DNA from: Pyramidobacter sp.
GTDB lineage: Bacteria; Synergistota; Synergistia; Synergistales; Dethiosulfovibrionaceae
Direction: 5' to 3'
Assembly: GCA_017940445.1 (NCBI GenBank)
Contig: JAGAYQ010000203.1
Coordinates: 1-6,052, forward strand
Length of the DNA stretch: 6,052 bases
The position numbers were made by a program, and so were the translations under genes. Shown piece after piece: positions 1 to 4,006 of this stretch; within the stretch, counting starts at the first letter, position 1, and every line of letters begins with the position of its first letter. The notes under the pieces were generated by a model. The model saw only the letters and a program-made list of their open reading frames with translations, did not search any database and was not told the origin of the DNA.

Positions 1-85
1 CGCGGTAGTCGCCGACGGGGATAAGCTCGTATTCAGGGCGCTTGGTAGGGTCGTAATTCCTCGGATCATAGCCGGTATAAGGCAT
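1..85 (-). CDS. Start of a phage protein, possibly DUF669-like (partial, runs off the left edge)
   Basis: Only the first 28 codons are inside the window, read leftward from an ATG at 85-83. The peptide begins MPYTGYDPRNYDPTKR and continues to a YELIPVGDYR segment. A 'pxGdY' turn of this kind is typical near the N-terminus of DUF669 phage proteins, which are often encoded beside Sak4-like ATPases and PD-(D/E)XK nucleases. The ATG shares one base with the TAA stop of the upstream ATPase gene (TAATG), so translation is probably coupled. An AAAGGAG ribosome site lies about 10 bases upstream. The reading frame and start are well supported. The family name rests on a very short motif plus context and is tentative. 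Confidence 0.55.
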   Translation of the reverse strand, partial: MPYTGYDPRNYDPTKRPEYELIPVGDYR

Positions 86-777
86 TACTTCTTTTCTCCT
101 TTCGGTGCTTTAGGCTGTTCGGGGATCGTGAACAGCTGGTCGAATGTGCAGTATTCGCGCTTGTGGATGCGGTCTTTGGCGACGGAGTAGTTCGTCGCCG
201 TCAGTTGGATGATGCGCTGATTGTCCGGCGTGATGACGATACGCCCAACCGTGTCGCACAGTCCGCAGATGATGTCGCTCGTCTTGCCGGAGAGGGCGGG
301 GCGAAACACCTGATATTTCGTGCCGTCAGAGCCGGTCACTTCCTTCGGCTCTTCCCATGCGGTGAAGACCGTGTTGCAGGGCAGGGCGCGGATGCGTCTC
401 ACGTAGTCGGCGATCTTGAACTGCGTCTGGTTGTAATGGCCCAGCTCAGGCGCCCCGCCGTTCTTGCCGGTACGGCCCAGAACGGTCAGCATCGACTTTT
501 CAAGTTCGCTCAAGCTATCGATGCAGACGAACTCATAGGGACAGTTCTTTTCAAGCATCTGGCACAGCTGAGGCAGATCGCTCAAGTCTTCGTTGAGGCG
601 GCACACGTCCACGTCGCCGGCTTTTCCGGCGAGCACTTCAGAGCCGCGATCCACGTCAACAATCAGGGTCTTTCCGGGGAGCATCCCCAGCAGCGTCGTC
701 TTTCCCATTCCGGGGCGGGCGTAGATAAGGGCGCTCTGATTGCCTGTCTTGATGTCGCTCATTTTCAGAATTTGCAT
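85..777 (-). CDS. Sak4-like RecA-fold ATPase (AAA_24 type phage nucleotide-binding protein)
   Basis: This 230-aa protein has a P-loop at residues 20-28 (ARPGMGKTT, with K26 and T27) and a second acidic strand, IVDVDRG, at 39-45. A Walker B-like strand follows at 82-88 (EFVCIDS, D87), and NTVFTAWEE around 135-143 could be the sensor strand. This order and length match the AAA_24/Sak4 group of phage single-strand annealing or RecA-like recombination ATPases. These act in the cytoplasm on single-stranded DNA during phage recombination and replication. The start has AGGAG eight bases upstream. The gene overlaps the end of the upstream nuclease gene by 13 bp and the next gene by 1 bp, so the three are co-transcribed and probably coupled. 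The C-terminus is short, basic and proline-rich (EQPKAPKGEKK). The fold is confident; a recombinase role is inferred from the family and neighbours. Confidence 0.85.
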   Translation of the reverse strand: MQILKMSDIKTGNQSALIYARPGMGKTTLLGMLPGKTLIVDVDRGSEVLAGKAGDVDVCRLNEDLSDLPQLCQMLEKNCPYEFVCIDSLSELEKSMLTVLGRTGKNGGAPELGHYNQTQFKIADYVRRIRALPCNTVFTAWEEPKEVTGSDGTKYQVFRPALSGKTSDIICGLCDTVGRIVITPDNQRIIQLTATNYSVAKDRIHKREYCTFDQLFTIPEQPKAPKGEKK

Positions 778-1583
778 GGGCTCAACTCCTCATTGTTGTT
801 TTCTTTTTTGACGAAGCCCGTCAGCGTCTGAGGGTCGCAGTCAAGGCAGATACTTCTGTACGGGCAGTCGACGATCATGCAGTGCGCAGGATTGCGATAC
901 CAGAACTTGCGCCTGCGGATCTCCTTCGCCAGTTCCTTGAGATGGGCGATCGTCTCTTCGATCTGGCTGAACGTTCTCACGACGGTGAAGCTCTTCACGC
1001 GAGTTTCGTCGTACCAATCGCGCACGCGCTCCTGGAACTGGCTGTCCGTCTCGTTCTGCTTCTGGCGGATCGTCGGCTTCTGCACAGCTGTGTAATGCAC
1101 GCGGTTGATGAGCTTGTCGGAAAGGAGCGTCTGCGCCGCGAGATAGATGCTTACTTGGTCGTCCAGTGCCAGACGCTCAAGGTACATATCGTCCAGCGTG
1201 TTGCGCGTGGTCTTGTGCTCGACGATGCAGCCGTCTTCACACACGGCGTCGATCTTGCCGCGGATGATGAAATATGGCGTGATCTTCACGGCAAACTCCT
1301 GTTCAACAGCCTTGATGCCCCATTCGCGCCAGGGGAGGAAGCGATCGAAGGCCGCTGCCATGGTCCCCGCGATGCCCTCAAGACGGTATTCCTCGCCGCT
1401 CAGGATCTTTGCCACATAGTCGTGATACTGCGAGCCAGTCGTCAGGGCCTCGCCAGGCGTCACCGGCTTGAGCTGATGGATATATTCCAGTTCGTACAGG
1501 CGGGGACAGGCTTTATAAGTGCGCACCATAGAGGCCGTCAGGATCACTTTCCGCCGGAGTGATGGATGGGCCTGTCGGGGCAT
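765..1583 (-). CDS. PD-(D/E)XK nuclease, RecB/Cas4-like, with probable Fe-S cysteines
   Basis: The 272-aa product has the hallmarks of the PDDEXK_1 (RecB/Cas4/AddB-type) nuclease fold. An N-terminal SMVRTYKACPRLYEL segment carries C26. A GSQYHDY motif gives H54. The core shows E96, then GKID with D112, then the E-H-K motif with E122 and K124. QVSIY (Q143, Y147) is the usual motif after the active site. Near the C-terminus C235, C240, C246 and C249 with the distant C26 resemble the Fe-S cluster that staples Cas4 and AddB nucleases. The expected role is a metal-dependent DNA exonuclease preparing ends for the adjacent Sak4-like ATPase. The start at 1583 has only a close GGAG (three bases away), so a slightly downstream start is possible, though the motif begins soon after it. 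The previous stop directly abuts the start codon. The nuclease call is strong; the Fe-S cluster is inferred from cysteine placement. Confidence 0.87.
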   Translation of the reverse strand: MPRQAHPSLRRKVILTASMVRTYKACPRLYELEYIHQLKPVTPGEALTTGSQYHDYVAKILSGEEYRLEGIAGTMAAAFDRFLPWREWGIKAVEQEFAVKITPYFIIRGKIDAVCEDGCIVEHKTTRNTLDDMYLERLALDDQVSIYLAAQTLLSDKLINRVHYTAVQKPTIRQKQNETDSQFQERVRDWYDETRVKSFTVVRTFSQIEETIAHLKELAKEIRRRKFWYRNPAHCMIVDCPYRSICLDCDPQTLTGFVKKENNNEELSPCKF

Positions 1584-1862
1584 TTACTCCGTCACCTCCG
1601 GTTTGAAGTCCTCCAGGGGCTTGGCAAGGATCCCGCGCAGACGCGCGTTTTCGCGGTACAGCTCGTTGATCTGCTCTTCCAGCTTGCCCTCGCGCTGTGA
1701 CCAGTGCGAGCGTTCCAGCTCATGACGCGCGATCTGCTTTTCGAGGGCATAGTCGCCGTAGCGCTCGTCGCGGAGGAAGATGAAGAACATGTACAGGGCG
1801 GAGATAAGCAGGGAAGTGGAAGCGGCGATAATAAAACAGTACAGGTAGATTTTCGAGTCCAT
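1584..1862 (-). CDS. Membrane-anchored coiled-coil protein, unknown function
   Basis: This 92-aa protein starts with one hydrophobic segment (about residues 5-30, including LYCFIIAASTSLLISALYMFF). A charged, heptad-like region rich in Glu, Arg and Leu follows (about 36-82), which should form a coiled coil facing the cytoplasm or periplasm. A longer in-frame start exists nine codons upstream. The ATG at 1862-1860 is preferred because AGAAAGGAG precedes it at good spacing and it shares one base with the upstream TGA (TGATG). The architecture resembles Rz-type spanins and other single-pass phage proteins, but the location in an early DNA-metabolism operon argues against a lysis role. No family is recognised. 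It may tether an early protein to the membrane, which is speculation. Confidence 0.75.
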   Translation of the reverse strand: MDSKIYLYCFIIAASTSLLISALYMFFIFLRDERYGDYALEKQIARHELERSHWSQREGKLEEQINELYRENARLRGILAKPLEDFKPEVTE

Positions 1863-2035
1863 CAGTAAGGGCTCCTTTCTGCCGCGCAACTCATGGCAAA
1901 GTCCATCATGGCATCATCGCGCAGGCGTGCCGACTCGTTCTCAAAGGCCGACACCGCACGGGGCGCCTCGTCATCATCGAGAAAATCGAGCGCGTCCTCA
2001 AATTCCGATAGCGTCATTTTGCAAAGGTCTTTCAT
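1862..2035 (-). CDS. Small acidic protein, unknown function
   Basis: A 57-aa product beginning MKDLCKMTLSEFEDALDF and rich in Asp and Glu, with a DDDEAP stretch near residues 20-25. It is predicted to be mostly helical. A longer in-frame reading from 2146 exists, but that part overlaps the HTH gene in another frame and has no ribosome site. The ATG at 2035 has AAAAGGAG 9-10 bases upstream, embedded in the last codons of the HTH gene, which ends only four bases before. Its stop overlaps the start of the next gene by one base. The tight fit at both ends supports a real gene. No family is recognised; small acidic phage early proteins often bind and modulate host proteins, but nothing here shows a partner. 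Confidence 0.65.
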   Translation of the reverse strand: MKDLCKMTLSEFEDALDFLDDDEAPRAVSAFENESARLRDDAMMDFAMSCAAERSPY

Positions 2036-2039
2036 CGTG

Positions 2040-2363
2040 CTATACTCCTTTTGAGCGGTTCCCACCGGTCCCGCTTGATTTACGAGTCGTCGGGATGGCC
2101 GTCCTGACGGCTCTTTTTTTCCCCATTTCCAGCCGCTCGTCGTCAAAGCCGAACGAATCCGGTTTCAGCTTGAACAGCTCGCACAGGCGCCAGAAATATT
2201 TGCTCGTCGGTGTCAGACCGTCGCTTTCAAACTGCAGGACCATCGGTCGACAGCACAGCAGCTTTTGCGCCACCTGCACAAGGCTCATGCCCGAGTCGAG
2301 ACGCGCCCTTCTCACAGCGCCCGCGAAGATCATGCGGGCATCGAAGATCTCCTCATCCGTCAT
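2040..2363 (-). CDS. XRE-family helix-turn-helix protein of the early operon
   Basis: A 107-aa protein whose residues 10-68 have a Cro/CI-type helix-turn-helix pattern: AVRRARLDSGMSLVQVAQKL leads into the first helices, then CCRPMVLQFESDG matches the recognition helix and the following turn. The C-terminal 35 residues are basic and low in complexity (RLEMGKKRAVRTAIPTTRKS). It lacks a peptidase or dimerisation domain. Its start overlaps the stop of the zinc-finger gene (ATGA), indicating translational coupling. Lying several genes into the leftward operon, it is more likely a delayed-early regulator or Cro-like antirepressor than the main immunity repressor, which is the divergent gene at 3606. 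The HTH assignment is good; the regulatory target is unknown. Confidence 0.75.
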   Translation of the reverse strand: MTDEEIFDARMIFAGAVRRARLDSGMSLVQVAQKLLCCRPMVLQFESDGLTPTSKYFWRLCELFKLKPDSFGFDDERLEMGKKRAVRTAIPTTRKSSGTGGNRSKGV

Positions 2364-2572
2364 TTGTCGAAGGGCATGTCCAGCTGATCGTTGGGAAAGT
2401 CGAAGTCGCTGAAACGGTGCTCAAGGTCGTGCTTTTCGATGATGACGCGGCCAGAACCGTCGCACGACGCGCACTTCACCCAGCCGCAGTCAGAGGGGTA
2501 GTAGCCCAGCCCCTTACAGTCCTTGCACAGCTTCACCGTCATTGTCTCTTCATCGAAGATTTGTTTTGGCAT
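2360..2572 (-). CDS. Small protein with a DnaJ-type CxxCxGxG zinc finger
   Basis: The 70-aa product holds two cysteine knuckles, CKDCKGLG (C16, C19) and CASCDGSG (C34, C37). These match the CxxCxGxG repeats of the DnaJ cysteine-rich domain and should bind one zinc ion. The remainder is an acidic tail (DLEHRFSDFDFPNDQLDMPFDK). An alternative TTG start lies two codons upstream but is only three bases from GGAGG. The ATG at 2572 has GGAGG at nine bases and is preferred. The gene begins inside the last 23 bp of the membrane-peptide gene and ends in an ATGA overlap with the HTH gene. Such mini DnaJ-finger proteins are common in phage early regions and are usually unassigned; a protein-binding role is likely by analogy only. 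Confidence 0.75.
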   Translation of the reverse strand: MPKQIFDEETMTVKLCKDCKGLGYYPSDCGWVKCASCDGSGRVIIEKHDLEHRFSDFDFPNDQLDMPFDK

Positions 2573-2699
2573 GTTCAAATTCCTCCTTCACGTTGCGCAG
2601 TGCGCAGTTATAGCCAAGTTCCCAGCCCGCCGCCAGGCCCAGAGCAAGGGCGAAGTAGCCGACAACGGCAAGCGGAACGCCGATACCGCAGGTATTCAT
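2550..2699 (-). CDS. 49-aa single-pass membrane peptide, unknown function
   Basis: A short ORF reading MNTCGIGVPLAVVGYFALALGL and on into a charged helix ending KTNLR. Residues about 6-26 are hydrophobic and rich in Gly, Ala and Leu, as in one transmembrane helix, followed by a cytoplasmic-type tail with several Glu and Lys. A longer in-frame start at 2744 exists. The ATG at 2699 is chosen because a near-perfect GGAGGTGATC precedes it and it lies five bases after the previous stop. The 3' end overlaps the zinc-finger gene by 23 bp. No family is recognised. The excellent ribosome site is the main evidence that this is translated. Confidence 0.6.
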   Translation of the reverse strand: MNTCGIGVPLAVVGYFALALGLAAGWELGYNCALRNVKEEFEHAKTNLR

Positions 2700-2704
2700 G
2701 CAGA

Positions 2705-3016
2705 TCACCTCCGTGCCTGCTGACGTTCGATGTAACGATCCCAAACGTCACGCTTCCACAAACGCTTCGCGCCGGGCTCCGTGAACGGCTTCGGGTACTT
2801 CCCAATGCGAAGGCCGAGCGCCAGATCGTTGTAGCTCTTACGCGTGTAGTGCTTCATCACAAGCTCAGAGTCGAGCGTTTCAGGGAGTTCGGGGCGCTCT
2901 GAGTCGTCTGCCGGACGCTGAGCTTCCACAGCCTTGAGCGAGTCGATCGCTCGCAGTGCAGTCGCCGCGTCGCTCTGGATAGTTTCAAGGCGCAGCCGGA
3001 TGTCGTCGAGAGTCAA
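2705..3016 (-). CDS. AlpA/excisionase-like DNA-binding protein
   Basis: The 103-aa product has two parts. Residues about 3-33 form an amphipathic, coiled-coil-like helix (DDIRLRLETIQSDAATALRAI). Residues about 55-98 match the winged-helix pattern of AlpA/MerR-like excisionase proteins: a LALGLRIGKYPKPF segment, a glycine turn, then KRLWKRDVWDRYIERQ, where Trp-x3-Val-x3-Tyr-Ile is the typical closing helix. Such proteins bind DNA as phage regulators or recombination directionality factors. The annotated GTG start at 3025 lies inside the AGGAGGTGA ribosome site itself. The TTG at 3016 is preferred because it aligns with the ATG of the 80-aa gene at 3456, which shares the same leader. Being early and leftward, it is a candidate excisionase for the integrase, but this is inference. 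Confidence 0.65.
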   Translation of the reverse strand: MTLDDIRLRLETIQSDAATALRAIDSLKAVEAQRPADDSERPELPETLDSELVMKHYTRKSYNDLALGLRIGKYPKPFTEPGAKRLWKRDVWDRYIERQQARR

Positions 3017-3030
3017 ATTATTCACCTCCT
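3002..3030 (-). repeat. Duplicated gene-start sequence, copy 1 (AlpA-like gene)
   Basis: GTCGTCGAGAGTCA (3002-3015) and TCACCTCCT (3022-3030) recur at 3442-3455 and 3461-3469, separated by 6 and 5 bases respectively. In the coding sense this is ribosome site AGGAGGTGA, a start codon and codons for T-L-D-D. The copies lie 440 bp apart and flank the zinc-ribbon cassette. Confidence 0.85.
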
Positions 3031-3033
3031 GTT

Positions 3034-3042
3034 TGCTATAAT
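3034..3042 (+). promoter_or_regulatory. Extended -10 promoter of the zinc-ribbon gene
   Basis: TGCTATAAT is a perfect TATAAT with the upstream TG of an extended -10. No good -35 is seen. Transcription should begin near 3049, about 20 bases before the ATG at 3072. The 11-base core TTGCTATAATC (3033-3043) is identical to one on the minus strand at 3525-3515 in the divergent control region. Confidence 0.65.
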
Positions 3043-3043
3043 C

Positions 3044-3070
3044 GAATCACCTGGAGAGAGGAGGTGATTC
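3044..3070. repeat. Perfect 9-bp inverted repeat over the zinc-ribbon gene's ribosome site
   Basis: Arms GAATCACCT (3044-3052) and AGGTGATTC (3062-3070) are exact reverse complements around a 9-base spacer (GGAGAGAGG). The right arm includes the ribosome binding site. It could be a protein operator, since its half-sites resemble the AATCAC operator at 3507-3518. Or, if transcription starts at or before 3044, it could be an RNA hairpin that hides the ribosome site. Confidence 0.7.
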
Positions 3071-3071
3071 T

Positions 3072-3287
3072 ATGCGTAAATGTCCAAGTTGCGGCAATGT
3101 GATCGTTGATTACAGCTGGAGAAACACAACGCTGCGACCGGAAGAGTTCGGCAATGATGTCATTCATGCAGTCGAAGTTCTGTGTCCGCATTGCAAGCAT
3201 GTATTCAACGTCATCAACAATCCTGATGCGATTGCGATCGAAGCCGCTGCGCGAGTTCTAAATAGCTTGCAGAACAGGACGATTTAA
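3072..3287 (+). CDS. Small zinc-ribbon protein on the strand opposite the early operon
   Basis: A 71-aa protein with two cysteine knuckles, CPSC (C4, C7) and CPHC (C38, C41), the spacing of a zinc ribbon. A helical tail follows (NPDAIAIEAAARVLNSLQN). The start is well defined: GGAGGTGATT lies just upstream of ATG at 3072, and an extended -10 promoter lies at 3034-3042. A terminator-like hairpin follows at 3321-3385, so it appears to be a one-gene transcription unit. Its last 74 bp are antisense to the 3' end of the gene at 3214-3456, and its transcript would be antisense to the early operon. Zinc-ribbon proteins of this size often act in transcription or as adaptors; the function here is unknown. 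Confidence 0.75.
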   Translation: MRKCPSCGNVIVDYSWRNTTLRPEEFGNDVIHAVEVLCPHCKHVFNVINNPDAIAIEAAARVLNSLQNRTI

Positions 3288-3456
3288 GCCCCTCTTGCAC
3301 AGGGACGATCGTCTTCTCCCAAAACTCCCTGACGATTTCTGCCGCTTCATCAGGCGTCAGCAGAAAGCTGAAGGGAGTTTTTATTGTCACTGTGCGCGTA
3401 TTGTTGCCGTAGATAGTGATGAGAGCATCAATTTCTGAAGAGTCGTCGAGAGTCAT
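3214..3456 (-). CDS. First gene of the leftward early operon, unknown function
   Basis: This 80-aa product begins MTLDDSSEIDALITIYGNNT, a likely beta-strand region. A helical segment follows (LLTPDEAAEIVREFWEKTIV, about 32-51) and then a Ser/Cys-rich tail. No family is recognised. The start is firm: AGGAGGTGA lies four bases before the ATG, and the gene sits about 40 bp from the early promoter at 3498-3525. The position corresponds to cro in lambda-like switches, but no helix-turn-helix is visible. Its 3' end overlaps the convergent zinc-ribbon gene by 74 bp, and its coding sequence contains the nested hairpin used by the opposite strand. Its leader and first codons are duplicated at the AlpA-like gene. 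Confidence 0.65.
   Translation of the reverse strand: MTLDDSSEIDALITIYGNNTRTVTIKTPFSFLLTPDEAAEIVREFWEKTIVPVQEGLKSSCSASYLELAQRLRSQSHQDC
3321..3385 (+). terminator. Nested hairpin terminator of the zinc-ribbon gene, inside an opposing gene
   Basis: Outer arms AAAACTCCCT (3321-3330) and AGGGAGTTTT (3372-3381) pair perfectly. Inside, after a symmetric 5/5 internal loop, TTTCTGC (3336-3342) pairs with GCAGAAA (3360-3366), and CGC (3343-3345) can pair with GCG (3354-3356). TTTTTATT follows on the plus strand. The hairpin lies 34 bp past the zinc-ribbon stop. On the minus strand the stem is followed by TTTTGGG, so termination should be largely one-directional. Confidence 0.6.
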
Positions 3457-3469
3457 TGAGTCACCTCCT
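3442..3469 (-). repeat. Duplicated gene-start sequence, copy 2 (80-aa early gene)
   Basis: Partner of the copy at 3002-3030: GTCGTCGAGAGTCA at 3442-3455 and TCACCTCCT at 3461-3469. Here the start codon is ATG, where the other copy has TTG. Confidence 0.85.
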
Positions 3470-3478
3470 TAAAGTGAT

Positions 3479-3487
3479 CGGTTGATT
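3479..3487. promoter_or_regulatory. Operator-like direct repeat CGGTTGATT, copy 1
   Basis: CGGTTGATT lies just downstream of the early -10, close to the expected transcription start. The identical 9-mer recurs at 3564-3572 in the repressor promoter. Its reverse complement shares AATCA with the palindrome at 3507-3518. A repressor-binding half-site is a reasonable inference. Confidence 0.5.
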
Positions 3488-3497
3488 CGTTAGTAGT

Positions 3498-3525
3498 ATT
3501 ATATCAAATCACGTGATTATAGCAA
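3498..3525 (-). promoter_or_regulatory. Leftward early promoter (PL-like)
   Basis: On the minus strand TTGCTA (3525-3520), a 16-base spacer and TATAAT (3503-3498) form a good sigma-70 promoter, with TGA just before the -10 giving an extended element. A second extended -10, TGCTATAAT, overlaps at 3524-3516, so there may be two tandem starts. Either would drive the early operon starting at 3456. Confidence 0.7.
3507..3518. promoter_or_regulatory. Perfect palindromic operator AATCACGTGATT in the early promoter
   Basis: This 12-bp perfect palindrome sits between the -35 and the -10 of the early promoter and touches the second -10. A dimeric HTH repressor bound there would block RNA polymerase. 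The divergent repressor at 3606 is the obvious candidate ligand. Confidence 0.65.
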
Positions 3526-3555
3526 GACGTTGTATTTGTTAGTGTTATTTTCACG

Positions 3556-3584
3556 TTGCAAACCGGTTGATTGTGTGTTATAGT
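3556..3584 (+). promoter_or_regulatory. Promoter of the repressor gene (PRM-like)
   Basis: TTGCAA (3556-3561), a 17-base spacer and TATAGT (3579-3584) match a sigma-70 promoter. The spacer contains the palindrome AACCGGTT (3561-3568) and the second CGGTTGATT. Transcription would start about 15 bases before the ATG at 3606. Confidence 0.65.
3564..3572. promoter_or_regulatory. Operator-like direct repeat CGGTTGATT, copy 2
   Basis: Identical to the 9-mer at 3479-3487 and placed between the -35 and -10 of the repressor promoter, where binding would allow autoregulation. Confidence 0.5.
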
Positions 3585-3590
3585 ACACAA
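3571..3590. promoter_or_regulatory. Imperfect dyad over the repressor -10
   Basis: Arms TTGTGT (3571-3576) and ACACAA (3585-3590) are exact inverted repeats, with the central TA positions also symmetric (16 of 20 positions). The dyad covers the TATAGT -10. It may bind a different regulator from the AATCAC sites, such as the early HTH protein. Confidence 0.45.
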
Positions 3591-3605
3591 TGGGAGGTGT
3601 ACGAA

Positions 3606-4001
3606 ATGATTGGAGAGAGGATTTCGTACTTTCGGCGAAAAAGAGGACTAATGCAAAAAGAGCTTGCAAAATTAGTAGGTGTTTCGGCTCAGACAATAAG
3701 CGTCTGGGAAAAGGGAGTAATAAGTCCCAGTAGCGCAAAATTTGAAAAAATTGCAGAAGCTTTAGGCATTACAGTCACGGAGCTTTTAGACCTCGCCGAA
3801 GACACAAAAAAAGAGCCTGTCCCAGTGAAGGAACAGACCCAACAGAAGCCCTTTCAAATCCCTCTCAATCCCGACGTCGAGGCCGCTCTCCGCCTCCGGC
3901 GCGAACGTCCAGAAGTCACACGCCTCCTCGCAAACAACGAATATTCCGACGACCAAATCCGCGCCCTCGCGGCAGTGCCAAAGGCAGAAAGGCAGGGATA
4001 A
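3606..4001 (+). CDS. CI-type phage repressor, XRE family, without peptidase domain
   Basis: The 131-aa protein starts with a classic XRE helix-turn-helix (residues 3-61): RISYFRRKRGLMQKELAKLV, then the recognition helix SAQTISVWEKG (27-37), then FEKIAEALGITVTELL. A polar linker (about 63-85, with many Lys, Pro and Gln) leads to a helical tail (DVEAALRLRRERPEVTRLLA and on). An S24/LexA peptidase is absent, so SOS self-cleavage is unlikely and induction must work another way. A TTG 13 codons upstream keeps the frame open, but the ATG at 3606 has GGGAGGTG at ideal spacing. It is divergent from the early operon and forms an operon with the membrane protein five bases downstream. The first two thirds are clearly more AT-rich than the tail, which suggests a mosaic gene. 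It is very probably the immunity repressor. Confidence 0.85.
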   Translation: MIGERISYFRRKRGLMQKELAKLVGVSAQTISVWEKGVISPSSAKFEKIAEALGITVTELLDLAEDTKKEPVPVKEQTQQKPFQIPLNPDVEAALRLRRERPEVTRLLANNEYSDDQIRALAAVPKAERQG

Positions 4002-4006
4002 CGTCA

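Noticed and set aside
163..1562. Long plus-strand open frames (163-831, 882-1562)
   Set aside because: They are antisense to the ATPase and nuclease genes, which have clear motifs; the products are low in complexity and lack ribosome sites.
2036..2146. N-terminal extension of the 57-aa gene from 2146
   Set aside because: It overlaps the HTH gene in another frame, has no ribosome site, and the internal ATG at 2035 has an excellent one.
2210..2902. 230-codon plus-strand open frame
   Set aside because: It is opposite to four small genes that have good ribosome sites and coupled starts; its product is Arg/Pro/Ser-rich without domain signals.
3517..3738. Minus-strand 73-codon frame opposite the repressor start
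   Set aside because: It covers the divergent promoters and operators and the antisense of the HTH domain, without a ribosome site.
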